Shown: positions 16,204 through 25,394, counted from the stretch's first letter. The stretch is 64,000 nucleotides of DNA from Bacilli bacterium (GCA_900758495.1 CAAERO010000004.1:1-64000), one strand, 5' to 3'. The notes: a model not told the origin generated them from the letters alone. A program made the numbers and translations.

Positions 16204-16422
16204 ATGACACAAACAAAAGAGAAGGCAAATAATACAACTAGTAGCTTAGATTTTAAAATTAGAAAATATAAGCAAAAACTTGCTCGTAGTGGTGTCCCTT
16301 CAGAAGCAAAGAAACACGATGCTTATGATAAACCAGGAGTTAGAAGAAGAAAAGCCAGAGAAGAAGCAAAGAAAAACGCACGTAAGAATGCACGCAAACA
16401 AACTGGAGGAAATAGAGACTAA
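16204..16422 (+). CDS. rpsU: 30S ribosomal protein bS21
   Basis: A 72-aa, highly basic protein of the small subunit, which helps form the anti-Shine-Dalgarno region. The core LDFKIRKYKQKLARSGVPSE, then the HDAYDKPGVRRRKAREEAKK helix, matches the bS21 pattern of a short helix followed by a Y(E/D)KP..RR(R/K)K motif. It has a 12-residue N-terminal extension. GGGAGGG lies 6 bases before the ATG. It has its own promoter and terminator, and precedes yqfC-yqfD as in Bacilli. Confidence 0.88.
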   Translation: MTQTKEKANNTTSSLDFKIRKYKQKLARSGVPSEAKKHDAYDKPGVRRRKAREEAKKNARKNARKQTGGNRD

Positions 16423-16448
16423 TAATTATTGGTCTTTATTTTTTTTTC
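16415..16448 (+). terminator. Terminator of rpsU
   Basis: AGACTAATA/TATTGGTCT hairpin followed by a long T run, directly at the rpsU stop. Confidence 0.8.
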
Positions 16449-16474
16449 TAACATAAATTTATATAGGTGAAAAA

Positions 16475-16714
16475 ATGATAGGATACAATCGAATAAAAAA
16501 TTATATTGAAGATAATGAATTCCATTTTGATATATTTTTGAATCGTATTCATATTGTCAACTATACAAAAATATTGTCGCTTTCAGATACCAGAATTATC
16601 ATTTCATTTCTAGATAAAAAAGTAACATTTACAGGAAATAAGTTATCTTTAATAAAAATGCTTGACGATGAGCTTTTAATTAAAGGAAACTTACAAAAAG
16701 TAGAATTAGAATAA
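16475..16714 (+). CDS. yqfC: Sporulation protein YqfC (YabP family)
   Basis: A 79-aa member of the YabP/YqfC family, made in the mother cell under sigma-E in Bacillus. The typical NRIHIVNYTKILSLSDTRIIISF pattern and the VTFTGNKLSL..MLDDELLIKG end are visible, with no signal peptide. AGGTG precedes the ATG. The stop overlaps the start of yqfD by one base (TAATG). It is good evidence for a sporulation programme in this genome. Confidence 0.88.
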   Translation: MIGYNRIKNYIEDNEFHFDIFLNRIHIVNYTKILSLSDTRIIISFLDKKVTFTGNKLSLIKMLDDELLIKGNLQKVELE

Positions 16715-17880
16715 TGAATCATTATGTAATAAAAATTGAAGGCCGTCGACCAAGCTCACTCCTATCACTTTTAATAATTTTAAAGATTCCTTTTATTAAA
16801 AAGAAAGAAACAAATAGTAGTTTGATTCTAGAAATAGAAGAAGAACAATTCCAGCGAGTAAAAAAATTAGCTCCTACTTATGAAATAACAATTCTTAAAC
16901 GTACAGGAATATCTTATATTATAAATCTATATAAGACAAAGAAAGTATTTCTTTTTTCCATTTTATTTGCTTTCTTGGTAGTCACCATTCTCACTAATAT
17001 AACCTTTTCTATCAGAATAGTAGAAACTGATTCAGCTATCAAAGAAATGTTACTTGATGATTTAAAAGAAAATGGAATAGTTAAATACCACTTCAAAGTT
17101 TCATATAAAAAGAAAGAACAAATAAGACAAAAGATATTAGAAAAAGAAAAATCCTCGCTTGAATGGTTAGAAATTGAAGAACTTGGTACGATGTATCAAG
17201 TTAAAGCTATTAAAAGAGTAAATAATCCAAAAGAAGAGAATTTAATGCCAAGAAGTATCGTTGCTAAGAAGAAAGGACGTATTACTAGAATTGAAGCAGA
17301 CTATGGAGAAGTAACCGCTAAGAAAAACGATGTAGTAGAAAAAGGAGATATCATAATAAGCGGTCTCATAAAAAATAAAGATGAAATAAAAACTAAGGTA
17401 GTAGCGAAGGGAAAAGTCTATGCAGAAGTATGGTATCAAGTTAATTTAAGTCTTCCCTCCATTTATCAAGAGGAAACTAAGACTGGTAAGCAGAAAAATG
17501 TTTTAGAAATATTATTTCTAGATAAAAATATCATCCCTTTCGAATTATTTAAGTATCAAAATAGTATTAATAAAGAAAAAGTGATTTATTATAATAAGTT
17601 AATTCCATTTCAGCTAAACCTAACCAAAAAAGAAGAAATAAAAATTAAACAGGTAACTTATCAAAATAAATCATCGCAAAAAGAAATAAAACAGCTAGCT
17701 ATAAAGAAATTACACCAACATCTAGGTAATGATATAAAAATATTATCAATAAATGTTTTGAAAAAAAAGGTAAGTGCTGATAGAATAGAAGTAGAATTGT
17801 TTTTCAAAGTAGAAGAGAATATAACTAGTTATTCATCACTAGAAAATATTGATATTACTTTAGAAAATCAGAAAGAATGA
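16714..17880 (+). CDS. yqfD: Sporulation protein YqfD
   Basis: A 388-aa membrane protein of the YqfD family, always paired with YqfC. It has an N-terminal alpha/beta domain (~1-70), one membrane helix (VFLFSILFAFLVVTILTNI, ~88-107), then an extracytoplasmic region with LEWLEIEELGTMYQV and PRSIVAKKKGRITRIEADYG, typical of the family. Needed for spore formation in Bacillus; the exact job is unknown. In Bacilli the next genes are normally phoH and yqfF; here a VanZ-like gene takes their place. Confidence 0.9.
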   Translation: MNHYVIKIEGRRPSSLLSLLIILKIPFIKKKETNSSLILEIEEEQFQRVKKLAPTYEITILKRTGISYIINLYKTKKVFLFSILFAFLVVTILTNITFSIRIVETDSAIKEMLLDDLKENGIVKYHFKVSYKKKEQIRQKILEKEKSSLEWLEIEELGTMYQVKAIKRVNNPKEENLMPRSIVAKKKGRITRIEADYGEVTAKKNDVVEKGDIIISGLIKNKDEIKTKVVAKGKVYAEVWYQVNLSLPSIYQEETKTGKQKNVLEILFLDKNIIPFELFKYQNSINKEKVIYYNKLIPFQLNLTKKEEIKIKQVTYQNKSSQKEIKQLAIKKLHQHLGNDIKILSINVLKKKVSADRIEVELFFKVEENITSYSSLENIDITLENQKE

Positions 17881-17890
17881 GGTACTTGTT

Positions 17891-18493
17891 ATGTTAAATA
17901 GTCTTGGAAATTCTATTGAAAGTGTTCTAGAATTTAGCTTGCCAATGGTTATTTTATCAGTAATAATTGCTGTTTCTTTACGAATTGCTGATATTATTAA
18001 AAATAAAAGAAAAATAGTTTTATATAAAGAAGTATTAGCACTATTCTTTATGATTTACATTCTTTGTTTATTTCAAGTTGTTACCTTTCAAGATACTGCT
18101 TACGTGACAAATAATAATTTTATTCCGTTTAAAGAAATTTTTAGGTATTCAATTGGAAGTAGATTATTTATAAAAAATGTTATTGGTAACGTAGTAATGT
18201 TTATCCCTTATGGTTTCTTTTGTAGCTATATTCTAAAAGAAAATAAATATCAACCAATTTTAGTTTTAACTCTGATAGCATCAATTTCTATTGAAACAAC
18301 ACAGTTAATGATTGGAAGAGTGTTTGATATTGATGATATTATTTTAAATACCATCGGTGGAATGTTAGGATTCTATATATATGTGCTATTCCTAAAAATA
18401 AGAGAGTTCTATAAGCCGTTATTTTCTAAGGAATGGATGTTAAATATAATAGCAATTCTCTTACTGATAGGATTTATTAGAATATTACTTTGA
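17891..18493 (+). CDS. VanZ-like membrane protein
   Basis: A 200-aa protein with about five membrane helices. The VanZ hallmarks are NFIPFKEI, NVIGNVVMFIPYGFF and ETTQLMIGRVFDIDDIILNTIGGMLGF. VanZ proteins are linked to glycopeptide/lipopeptide tolerance and polar envelope functions, but most have no proven role. It starts ten bases after yqfD, probably in the same transcript, and is followed by a terminator. Confidence 0.85.
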   Translation: MLNSLGNSIESVLEFSLPMVILSVIIAVSLRIADIIKNKRKIVLYKEVLALFFMIYILCLFQVVTFQDTAYVTNNNFIPFKEIFRYSIGSRLFIKNVIGNVVMFIPYGFFCSYILKENKYQPILVLTLIASISIETTQLMIGRVFDIDDIILNTIGGMLGFYIYVLFLKIREFYKPLFSKEWMLNIIAILLLIGFIRILL

Positions 18494-18499
18494 TACTGC

Positions 18500-18530
18500 C
18501 ACATAAAGTTTCATACTTTATGTGTTTTTT
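18500..18530 (+). terminator. Terminator after VanZ-like gene
   Basis: CACATAAAGT/ACTTTATGTG stem with a TTTCAT loop region and a run of six T. Confidence 0.85.
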
Positions 18531-18599
18531 AGATGAAAATTAGAATGATATAGATGACATTTTCTTAGAAATTTGTTAAAATTGTGTTGGTGATGAACT

Positions 18600-19052
18600 T
18601 TGAAAGAAATAGGAATTTATAATGAAACAGAAGAAGACGTACCTTACTTAGCAACTGTTGAAAAAGTAATAAAAACAGCAATGAAAATGGAGAAAGTCGA
18701 AGCAGAGATGAATGTCATTATAGTAAATGATGATTATATTTGGAAACTAAATAAGGAATATAGACATATTGATCGACCAACCGATGTAATAACTTTTGCT
18801 TTAGAAGATGATAATATTTGTAAGTTACCAGCAGGAGCAAGAGTGCTTGGTGATGTTTATATCAGTATTGATACTGCTAAAAGACAAGCTGAAGAATATG
18901 GACATGGCCTTGAAAGAGAACTTAGCTTTTTAGCAGTCCATGGATTTTATCACTTATTAGGATATGACCACCAAGTAGAAGAAGAAGCAAAAATAATGTT
19001 TGAAAAACAAGAGGAGGTCTTAGAAAAGTATGGGATTACAAGAAAAAAATAA
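18600..19052 (+). CDS. ybeY: Endoribonuclease YbeY
   Basis: A 150-aa single-strand RNase involved in 16S rRNA 3' maturation and ribosome quality control. The zinc motif HGFYHLLGYDH is intact, as is RPTDVITFALE. The start is a TTG at 18600 with GGTGATG upstream; no ATG fits the conserved N-terminus. It overlaps dgkA by 23 bases and begins the ybeY-dgkA-era run. Confidence 0.95.
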   Translation: MKEIGIYNETEEDVPYLATVEKVIKTAMKMEKVEAEMNVIIVNDDYIWKLNKEYRHIDRPTDVITFALEDDNICKLPAGARVLGDVYISIDTAKRQAEEYGHGLERELSFLAVHGFYHLLGYDHQVEEEAKIMFEKQEEVLEKYGITRKK

Positions 19053-19419
19053 GAAGTTTGGCCCAAAGAGAGTGATAAATGCAACTAAAAATTCTCTCTC
19101 AGGTTTAATATCTGCCTATAAATCAGAACCAAGTTTGATGATTTTATTAGTTACATCTATCTGTACAGTTATCCTAGGTTTTGTCTTTAAGATAGAACTA
19201 TTTGAATGGTTATTTATTATTATTTCTCTTGCTTGCTGTGTTGGTGCAGAACTAATTAATACAGCTATTGAAAATGTTGTAGACCTTGTAACTAGAGAAA
19301 TTCATCCTCTTGCCAAGGTAGCAAAGGATACAGCTAGTGCTGCTGAATTTATTTTCGTAATGATGAGTGTCTGCACTCTAGCAATTATATATATACCAAA
19401 GATAGTGGAGATGTTTTAA
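19030..19419 (+). CDS. dgkA: Diacylglycerol/undecaprenol kinase
   Basis: A 129-aa membrane kinase that in Bacillota phosphorylates undecaprenol to feed the lipid carrier pool. It has three membrane helices and the DgkA signature ELINTAIENVVDL, with AKDTASAAEF closing the active site. Its start lies inside ybeY, and its stop overlaps the era start by one base. A second DgkA-like domain occurs at 21184-22143 fused to a phosphatase. Confidence 0.93.
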   Translation: MGLQEKNKKFGPKRVINATKNSLSGLISAYKSEPSLMILLVTSICTVILGFVFKIELFEWLFIIISLACCVGAELINTAIENVVDLVTREIHPLAKVAKDTASAAEFIFVMMSVCTLAIIYIPKIVEMF

Positions 19420-20306
19420 TGAAAAAATGTGGATTTGTAACAATTATGGGCCGTCCGAATGTCGGCAAAAGTACTTTACTAAATGGCCTTTTAAATATTC
19501 ATTTAGCAATAACAACTGATAAAGCTGGTACTACTAGAAACAGCATAGAAGGAATATATCAAGATGATGAATCACAAATTGTGTTCATCGATACACCAGG
19601 TATTCATAAACCAATTCATAAACTAGGAAATGTTTTAAACAAAACAGCTTATCAAAATATGAATCAAGCAGATATAATTTTATTTATGATAGATGCTAAA
19701 ACTGGTTTTGGTAAAGGAGACCAATTTATTTTAAATAAAATCAAAGAAACTGAAGATGTACCAGTGTTTCTTCTATTAAATAAAGTTGATAAAATTGCAA
19801 AAGAAACTTTATTTAGAACAATCAATAAAGCTACTCAAGACTTTACTTTTCAAGAAGTTATACCAATATCAGCTTTAGAAAAAGATGGACTTGATGATTT
19901 AGTAAAGACTCTTAAAAAGTATTTACCTGTTAGTGATCCGATTTTTGAAGATGATGCACTAACCAATGTTTCAACTAAATTTATTATGGCAGAGTTTGTT
20001 CGAGAAAAAGCAATGCAACTAACAAAAGAAGAAGTTCCTCATGCAATTACTTGTTATGTTGAAAACTATGAAGAAACAACTGACCTTATCAAAGTTCAAG
20101 TTTTAATCGTAGTAGATAGATTATCACTAAAAAAAATCATTATTGGCAAAAATGGTAGCATGTTGAAGAAAATAGGTACATCAGCAAGATATGAGATGGA
20201 AAAATTTATGGGTAAAAAAGTTTATCTAGAAACTTATGTAAAAGTAATAGAAAACTGGAAAGAAGAAGAAAAATATTTAAAAGAATTTGGCTTTGAAAAT
20301 GAATAA
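19419..20306 (+). CDS. era: GTPase Era
   Basis: A 295-aa essential GTPase of 30S assembly. G1 GRPNVGKST, G2 TTRNSIEG, G3 DTPG and G4 NKVDK are all present, and the C-terminal KH domain carries IIIGKNGSMLKKIG. Length is normal. It follows dgkA with a one-base overlap. Confidence 0.97.
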   Translation: MKKCGFVTIMGRPNVGKSTLLNGLLNIHLAITTDKAGTTRNSIEGIYQDDESQIVFIDTPGIHKPIHKLGNVLNKTAYQNMNQADIILFMIDAKTGFGKGDQFILNKIKETEDVPVFLLLNKVDKIAKETLFRTINKATQDFTFQEVIPISALEKDGLDDLVKTLKKYLPVSDPIFEDDALTNVSTKFIMAEFVREKAMQLTKEEVPHAITCYVENYEETTDLIKVQVLIVVDRLSLKKIIIGKNGSMLKKIGTSARYEMEKFMGKKVYLETYVKVIENWKEEEKYLKEFGFENE

Positions 20307-20345
20307 AAAAAGTTTCTTTCAACCATATTAATAATAGGTGATATA

Positions 20346-20468
20346 GTGGATAAATTAACTTGGGAAATATTTAAAGAAACAGGGGATATTAGGTATTTTC
20401 TTCTTAATAAAAGATTAGAGGAAAGTGGTAAAGATGAAAATAGTAGATACGAAGGGAATAATTCTTAA
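20346..20468 (+). CDS. yqzL: YqzL-like small protein
   Basis: A 40-aa protein between era and recO. The segment LTWEIFKETGDIRYFLLNK matches the YqzL pattern (WxxFxxTGxIxxYLL), and era-yqzL-recO is the B. subtilis order. The start is a GTG at 20346 with AGGTG upstream. Its 3' end overlaps recO by 35 bases. Function is unknown. Confidence 0.75.
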   Translation: MDKLTWEIFKETGDIRYFLLNKRLEESGKDENSRYEGNNS

Positions 20469-21177
20469 AGAAGTTAACTATAGTGATTCGAGTAAAATCT
20501 TAAAAGTGTTAACGGAAGAATATGGTCTTATCAGTATCTTATCAAAAGGTTGTCGTAACTTGAAAAGTAAATTAAGAGGAGTAAGTAGAAAACTCCTTTA
20601 TGGCACTTTTCATTTTTATTATAGAGAAAATGGCATCTCTACTTTAACTAGCATAGATGTTATTAATGCTTATCCAAAAATAATGATGGATTTAGAGAGT
20701 ATTAGTTATGCAACTTTGTTACTAGATTTAACTAATCAAGTGGTTAGCCAAAGTGATAGTAGAGAAATAATGCCTATTTTGATTAGCGCTTTACATAAAA
20801 TAGAAAATGGCTTAAGCCCCGAGACGATTACTAATATAGTTCAGTTAAAATACTTGACATTTCTTGGAGTTGCACCTATTCTTGACGAATGTTCATCGTG
20901 TGGTAATAAGACAAATATTGTTGCTCTAGATGCAACTTTAGGTGGATTTGTTTGTAACTGTTGTTATCAAAATAGAGGTTATAATAGTGAGAAAACAATT
21001 AAATTAATAAGAATGTATGTCCATATAGATATAAATAAAATTACTAAAATATCAGTATCAGAAGAAACTAACAAAGAAATATATCGCTTTTTAGAAGAAT
21101 ATTATGATAGATATACAGGCATCTATTTAAAAAGTCGCAAAACCTTAAAGACAACACTAGCTATGTTAAAGGAGTAG
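20434..21177 (+). CDS. recO: DNA repair protein RecO
   Basis: About 247 aa. RecO loads RecA on SSB-coated DNA in the RecFOR pathway. It has the N-terminal OB fold (TKGIILKEVNYSDSSKIL) and a C-terminal helical part with a four-cysteine zinc site (CSSCG ... CNCC). I choose the ATG at 20434 over the GTG at 20425, which is too close to GAGG. Its start lies inside yqzL. Confidence 0.93.
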   Translation: MKIVDTKGIILKEVNYSDSSKILKVLTEEYGLISILSKGCRNLKSKLRGVSRKLLYGTFHFYYRENGISTLTSIDVINAYPKIMMDLESISYATLLLDLTNQVVSQSDSREIMPILISALHKIENGLSPETITNIVQLKYLTFLGVAPILDECSSCGNKTNIVALDATLGGFVCNCCYQNRGYNSEKTIKLIRMYVHIDINKITKISVSEETNKEIYRFLEEYYDRYTGIYLKSRKTLKTTLAMLKE

Positions 21178-21183
21178 ATTACT

Positions 21184-22143
21184 ATGAAATATCATTTGAA
21201 AAATTATATAATTATTGCCTTATTTGCTTTTATTTTAATAGCAACTTCAGTGTTATTAGGAGCAACCGCACGTGAAGATTTATTACTTTACTATTCACTT
21301 ATCTCAATAAAAAATAATTTCTTATTATCACTAGCAACTTTAATATCATTTATTGCTTCCTTTAAAGGCTTAATAATAATTTTATTTTTTCTATTGTTCT
21401 TTTTGAATTCTAATAAGAAAAGAATATTTCTTTTTTTTGATTTAGTAGGAAGTGGCCTAGTGGTTTTTCTTACTAAAAACATTTTTCTCCGAGATAGACC
21501 TATTATGGGACAAATGACTTTGAAAGATTATAGTTTTCCATCAGGACACTCATTTTTAGCAGTTTCCTTCTATGGATTTTTACTTTATCTTCTTTTAAAA
21601 GATAAAAATGTTAAATATCGAAAGTTAAAGATTGGAATACTAATTTTTCTAATAATAACTATCCCACTTAGTAGATTGATATTAGGTGTCCATTATTTAA
21701 CAGATGTTTTAGGTGGTATAACTTTAGGACTTGCTTATTTATTTGCGCTATTAATGCTTTATGAAAGTAACTTTATCAAAGAAAGAGAAGATAAAACAGA
21801 ATTGACTTTTTCTTTCAAATATGCAATAGAAGGAATTGTTGCTACTTTAAAAAAAGAAAGAAATATGTTTATTCATTTTTTAGTATCTACTCTAGTAATA
21901 ATAGCGGGTATATATGTTAGACTATCAGTAATAGAATGGGTAGTATGTTTATTATTATTTGCTTTAGTATTTAGTTTAGAACTGATTAATACTGCTATTG
22001 AGAATACTGTTGATTTAGTAACGTTAAAGAAAGATAAGAAAGCAAAATTTGCAAAAGATGCTGCGGCTGGTGCCGTTTTGATTGCGGCTATTTTTGCTAG
22101 TATTATAGGAATAATTATTTTTTTACCTAAGTTTCTTAGATAG
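21184..22143 (+). CDS. PAP2 phosphatase fused to DgkA-type kinase
   Basis: A 319-aa membrane protein in two parts. Residues ~1-200 are a PAP2 lipid phosphatase with all three motifs: KNIFLRDRP, FPSGHS and SRLILGVHYLTD. Residues ~210-319 are a DgkA-type kinase with SLELINTAIENTVDL and AKDAAAGAV. The phosphatase could act on undecaprenyl pyrophosphate and the kinase on undecaprenol, giving one protein that makes the carrier phosphate from both ends; substrates are inferred. It lies six bases after recO and near a separate dgkA. Confidence 0.9.
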   Translation: MKYHLKNYIIIALFAFILIATSVLLGATAREDLLLYYSLISIKNNFLLSLATLISFIASFKGLIIILFFLLFFLNSNKKRIFLFFDLVGSGLVVFLTKNIFLRDRPIMGQMTLKDYSFPSGHSFLAVSFYGFLLYLLLKDKNVKYRKLKIGILIFLIITIPLSRLILGVHYLTDVLGGITLGLAYLFALLMLYESNFIKEREDKTELTFSFKYAIEGIVATLKKERNMFIHFLVSTLVIIAGIYVRLSVIEWVVCLLLFALVFSLELINTAIENTVDLVTLKKDKKAKFAKDAAAGAVLIAAIFASIIGIIIFLPKFLR

Positions 22144-22244
22144 AAGATTAAGAAAATAATTAACTGTATATAATAATGCTAAAGATTAACTTGTTTAGAA
22201 TAAAAAAAACAACTATAATATATAAAAAAGAAAAGAGGAAGTTT

Positions 22245-23618
22245 ATGGAAAAATTGACAATGGAAAAGCTAGTAGCTTTTTGTAAACAATATGGTTATGT
22301 ATTTCAAGGAAGTGAAATATATGGTGGACTTGCTAATACCTGGGATTATGGTTCTTTAGGATTTCTACTTAAAAATAATATAAAAAATGCTTGGACTAAG
22401 AAATTTATTCAAGAAGATATAAATTGTGTAGGACTTGATAGTGCTATTTTAATGAATCCAAAGACTTGGGAAGCATCTGGACATATTGCTACTTTTTCAG
22501 ATCCGTTAATTGATTGTAAAAAATGTAAAATGAGACATAGAGCTGATAAATTAGTAGAAGCTGATGGGATAGAAGATGCTGGAGGAATGAATCATGAAGA
22601 ATTAATGGATTATATAAGAGAACATAATGTAACTTGTCCTAATTGTGGAGCCCTTGATTATACTGATATAAGAGAATTTAATCTTATGTTTAAGACATTT
22701 CAAGGTGTAACAGAAGATGCTAAAAGTACAATCTATTTAAGACCAGAAACAGCTCAAGGCATATTTGTAGATTTTTTAAATGTTCAAAGAAGTATGCGTC
22801 TTAAAGTACCATTTGGTATTGGCCAAGTAGGGAAAAGTTTTAGAAATGAAATTACTCCAGGTAACTTTATTTTTCGTGTTCGTGAATTTGAGCAAATGGA
22901 AATGGAATTTTTCTGTAAGCCAGGTGAAGAGTTGAAATGGCATAAATACTATAAAGATTATTGTTATAACTTTTTATTATCATTAGGAGTAAAAAGTGAG
23001 AATTTAAGATTAAGGGATCATTCTAAAGAAGAATTGTCATTTTATAGTAATGCAACTACTGATATTGAATACAAATTTCCATTTGGTTTTGGAGAATTGT
23101 GGGGCATAGCATCACGTACTGATTATGATTTATCTCGTCATCAAGAAGTGTCTGGAGTAAGTCAAGCTTATTTAGACCCAGAAACAAATGAAAAGTATAT
23201 TCCTTATGTTATTGAACCAAGTGTTGGCGTTGACAGATTGTTTTTAACAATATTATGTGATGCTTATGATGTAGAACAACTTGAAAATAATGAAACAAGA
23301 GAAGTATTACATCTTCATCCATATTTAGCACCATATAAAGTAGCAGTTTTACCTCTAGCTAAAAAATATCATAGTGAAAAGGCACATGAAGTATTTAAAA
23401 AACTTGCTAGTAGTTTTTCTTGTAGTTATGATGAAGCAGGAAGTATTGGTAAAAGGTATCGTCGAAATGATGCTATCGGTACGCCATTTTCTATTACAGT
23501 TGATGATGAAACAATTAATAATAATACTGTAACAGTAAGAGATAGAGATACAATGGAGCAAGAAGTGGTAAAACTTGATGAGTTAGAAAATTATATTAGG
23601 GAAAGAGTTAGTTTTTAA
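22245..23618 (+). CDS. glyS: Glycyl-tRNA synthetase (single-chain, dimeric type)
   Basis: A 457-aa class IIa synthetase of the alpha-2 type. Seen are GGLANTWDYGS, the catalytic motifs RPETAQGIFVDF, FRNEITPGNFIFRVREFEQME and EPSVGVDRLF, and a C-terminal anticodon-binding domain. A Cys-rich insertion (CKKCKMRHRAD ... CPNCGA) is present. I start it at the ATG at 22245, with AGAGGAAG upstream; an earlier in-frame ATG adds an unrelated 23-residue leader. Its stop overlaps the next start by one base. Confidence 0.95.
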   Translation: MEKLTMEKLVAFCKQYGYVFQGSEIYGGLANTWDYGSLGFLLKNNIKNAWTKKFIQEDINCVGLDSAILMNPKTWEASGHIATFSDPLIDCKKCKMRHRADKLVEADGIEDAGGMNHEELMDYIREHNVTCPNCGALDYTDIREFNLMFKTFQGVTEDAKSTIYLRPETAQGIFVDFLNVQRSMRLKVPFGIGQVGKSFRNEITPGNFIFRVREFEQMEMEFFCKPGEELKWHKYYKDYCYNFLLSLGVKSENLRLRDHSKEELSFYSNATTDIEYKFPFGFGELWGIASRTDYDLSRHQEVSGVSQAYLDPETNEKYIPYVIEPSVGVDRLFLTILCDAYDVEQLENNETREVLHLHPYLAPYKVAVLPLAKKYHSEKAHEVFKKLASSFSCSYDEAGSIGKRYRRNDAIGTPFSITVDDETINNNTVTVRDRDTMEQEVVKLDELENYIRERVSF

Positions 23619-24349
23619 TGAAACCAGTAATTGGAATACTTACAAGATATGATACTAATCAAAGGGGTAGAAATTTAAATTATGTTTTTGATAGTACAAG
23701 ATGTGCCATTTTAAAGATGGGTGGTAATCCTCTTCTTTTATGTCCAATGCAAAATATGGAGTATTATGATACAAAGTATCATGATTATGTTTCTCCAACA
23801 GAAGAAGAAAAATGTCTTGCATTGTACTGGTTAAATATGTGTGATGGACTTTTTATTCCAGGTGGAAGTAAAATAAGTCCTTATGACTTCTTTATCTTAG
23901 AAGAAGCTCTTAAAAGAAAAATACCAGTATTAGGAGTATGTCTTGGAATGCAACTTTTAAGTAATTATCAAAAGAAAGAGTTTATCTTAAAAGAAGTAGA
24001 GAATAAAGAACTCCATAGTACTATTTGGGTAAGAGAAGAAGAAGCTAAACCAGTTCATAAGGTCTTAATCAATAAAAATAGTAAATTTTATGAAATTATT
24101 GGTAAAGAAGAAATAGCTGTTAATAGTTTTCATTCTAAAGAAACTTTAAAAAATGATAACTTTAATACAGTGGCTTTTTCAGAAGATGGTGTCATTGAAG
24201 GTATAGAACTTAAAAACTATCCATTTTGTATTGGAGTTCAATGGCATCCAGAATTAATGCTAGATACTGATATAAATTCAGTTAGAATATTTGAAAAGTT
24301 TATAAAAGAAGCAATGAATCATAAAAATAAAGGGGAGGTTATAGTATGA
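23618..24349 (+). CDS. Class I glutamine amidotransferase-like hydrolase (peptidase C26/PuuD type)
   Basis: A 243-aa protein of the gamma-glutamyl-GABA hydrolase family. The nucleophile elbow GVCLGMQLL supplies Cys and QWHPEL supplies His and Glu. The start PVIGIL and the segment DGLFIPGGSKISP are typical of the family. The substrate cannot be told from the sequence. It is coupled to glyS (TAATG) and to the next gene by a 4-base ATGA overlap. Confidence 0.88.
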   Translation: MKPVIGILTRYDTNQRGRNLNYVFDSTRCAILKMGGNPLLLCPMQNMEYYDTKYHDYVSPTEEEKCLALYWLNMCDGLFIPGGSKISPYDFFILEEALKRKIPVLGVCLGMQLLSNYQKKEFILKEVENKELHSTIWVREEEAKPVHKVLINKNSKFYEIIGKEEIAVNSFHSKETLKNDNFNTVAFSEDGVIEGIELKNYPFCIGVQWHPELMLDTDINSVRIFEKFIKEAMNHKNKGEVIV

Positions 24350-24843
24350 TTGATAAAGTAAAAGGAGTAGTAATAGAACCAAATGGAATAGCTCATTCAT
24401 TTGGAAAATGTCGAATGACTTTAGATATTAGTGATGATGAAACTCATGATCCTAGTTTTAAAAGAGAAGTATTAACTAAAGATTGGTTTAAGAAATATGA
24501 TTATTCTTATAAAGAAAATGAAACGTTGTTTAGCCAAATACCTGATATGACTAAACTTGGTTTTTCTTTTATTATAAATCATAGCATGGTTAATCCTAGT
24601 GGTTCTAACTATTATTGTTATAGTATACAAGTTGCTAAAGATTCAATACCTAATATTGGTACTTATTTTAAAAATATTTATCCCATTATAAAAGATGTAC
24701 AGGATGTGCCTGAACCATGTTATGTAGAAGGAATGATTTATGACAATGGAGAAGAAACTCTTAATGATCCTATTTACGATGTAGATGAATTTTATGAACA
24801 ACTTGGCATTTCTTTTGAAAATACAAAAGGAAAAAGCAGATAA
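24346..24843 (+). CDS. Unknown protein, first of a tandem paralogous pair
   Basis: A 165-aa soluble protein with no signal or membrane segment. It is similar along its length to the next product: DKVKG(V/I)(V/I)IEP.GIAHSFG..., an acidic middle, SQ(I/L)..LTK.GFS and a DEFY(E/K)(Q/E)LGI end. GGGGAGG precedes the ATG, and it overlaps the amidotransferase gene by 4 bases. I recognise no family. Confidence 0.8.
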   Translation: MIDKVKGVVIEPNGIAHSFGKCRMTLDISDDETHDPSFKREVLTKDWFKKYDYSYKENETLFSQIPDMTKLGFSFIINHSMVNPSGSNYYCYSIQVAKDSIPNIGTYFKNIYPIIKDVQDVPEPCYVEGMIYDNGEETLNDPIYDVDEFYEQLGISFENTKGKSR

Positions 24844-24860
24844 TAGTAGGGGTGAAATTA

Positions 24861-25385
24861 GTGATTGATATAGATAAAGTAAAGGGTATTATTATAGAAC
24901 CAGATGGAATAGCTCATTCTTTTGGTCATTGCTTAATGATACCAAAAGAAATAGAAATTACTCATGAAAGACATGAAAAATGTTTTGAGGAAGAAATTCT
25001 TACTAGTAATTGGTGGAAAGATAATAAAGTTAACTATGATTATAATCAGTATTATTATTCTCAATTAGGTAATTTAACTAAGCAAGGATTTTCACTTATT
25101 CAAAATAATAGTTGTGTAACTAATAGAGGTAATCGTTCTATCACTTATGTAATAGCACTTAGTAGTGAAGCGCTTTCTAATCAAGAAGAATATATCAAAA
25201 GTGTTTATCCAAAGATTAGCGAAATAATAACTGGAGAAGAAAGTGCTTATTTTGAACTATCACTATTTAGAGATGGTTTACCAATAATTGATATGTTAGG
25301 CGATACAGTAGAAAAACTAGATGAATTTTACAAAGAACTTGGTATTGTACCAGAAAAATCAGATGAAACAAGTAAAATAAAGTAG
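24861..25385 (+). CDS. Unknown protein, second of a tandem paralogous pair
   Basis: A protein of about 174 aa, paralogous to the preceding one. I start it at the GTG at 24861, eight bases after AGGGG, which makes its N-terminus (MIDIDKVKGIIIEPDG) line up with its neighbour; a GTG three codons earlier overlaps the site. Pairs like this usually come from duplication followed by divergence. No catalytic motif is evident. A terminator follows. Confidence 0.78.
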   Translation: MIDIDKVKGIIIEPDGIAHSFGHCLMIPKEIEITHERHEKCFEEEILTSNWWKDNKVNYDYNQYYYSQLGNLTKQGFSLIQNNSCVTNRGNRSITYVIALSSEALSNQEEYIKSVYPKISEIITGEESAYFELSLFRDGLPIIDMLGDTVEKLDEFYKELGIVPEKSDETSKIK

Positions 25386-25394
25386 TATAATCAC

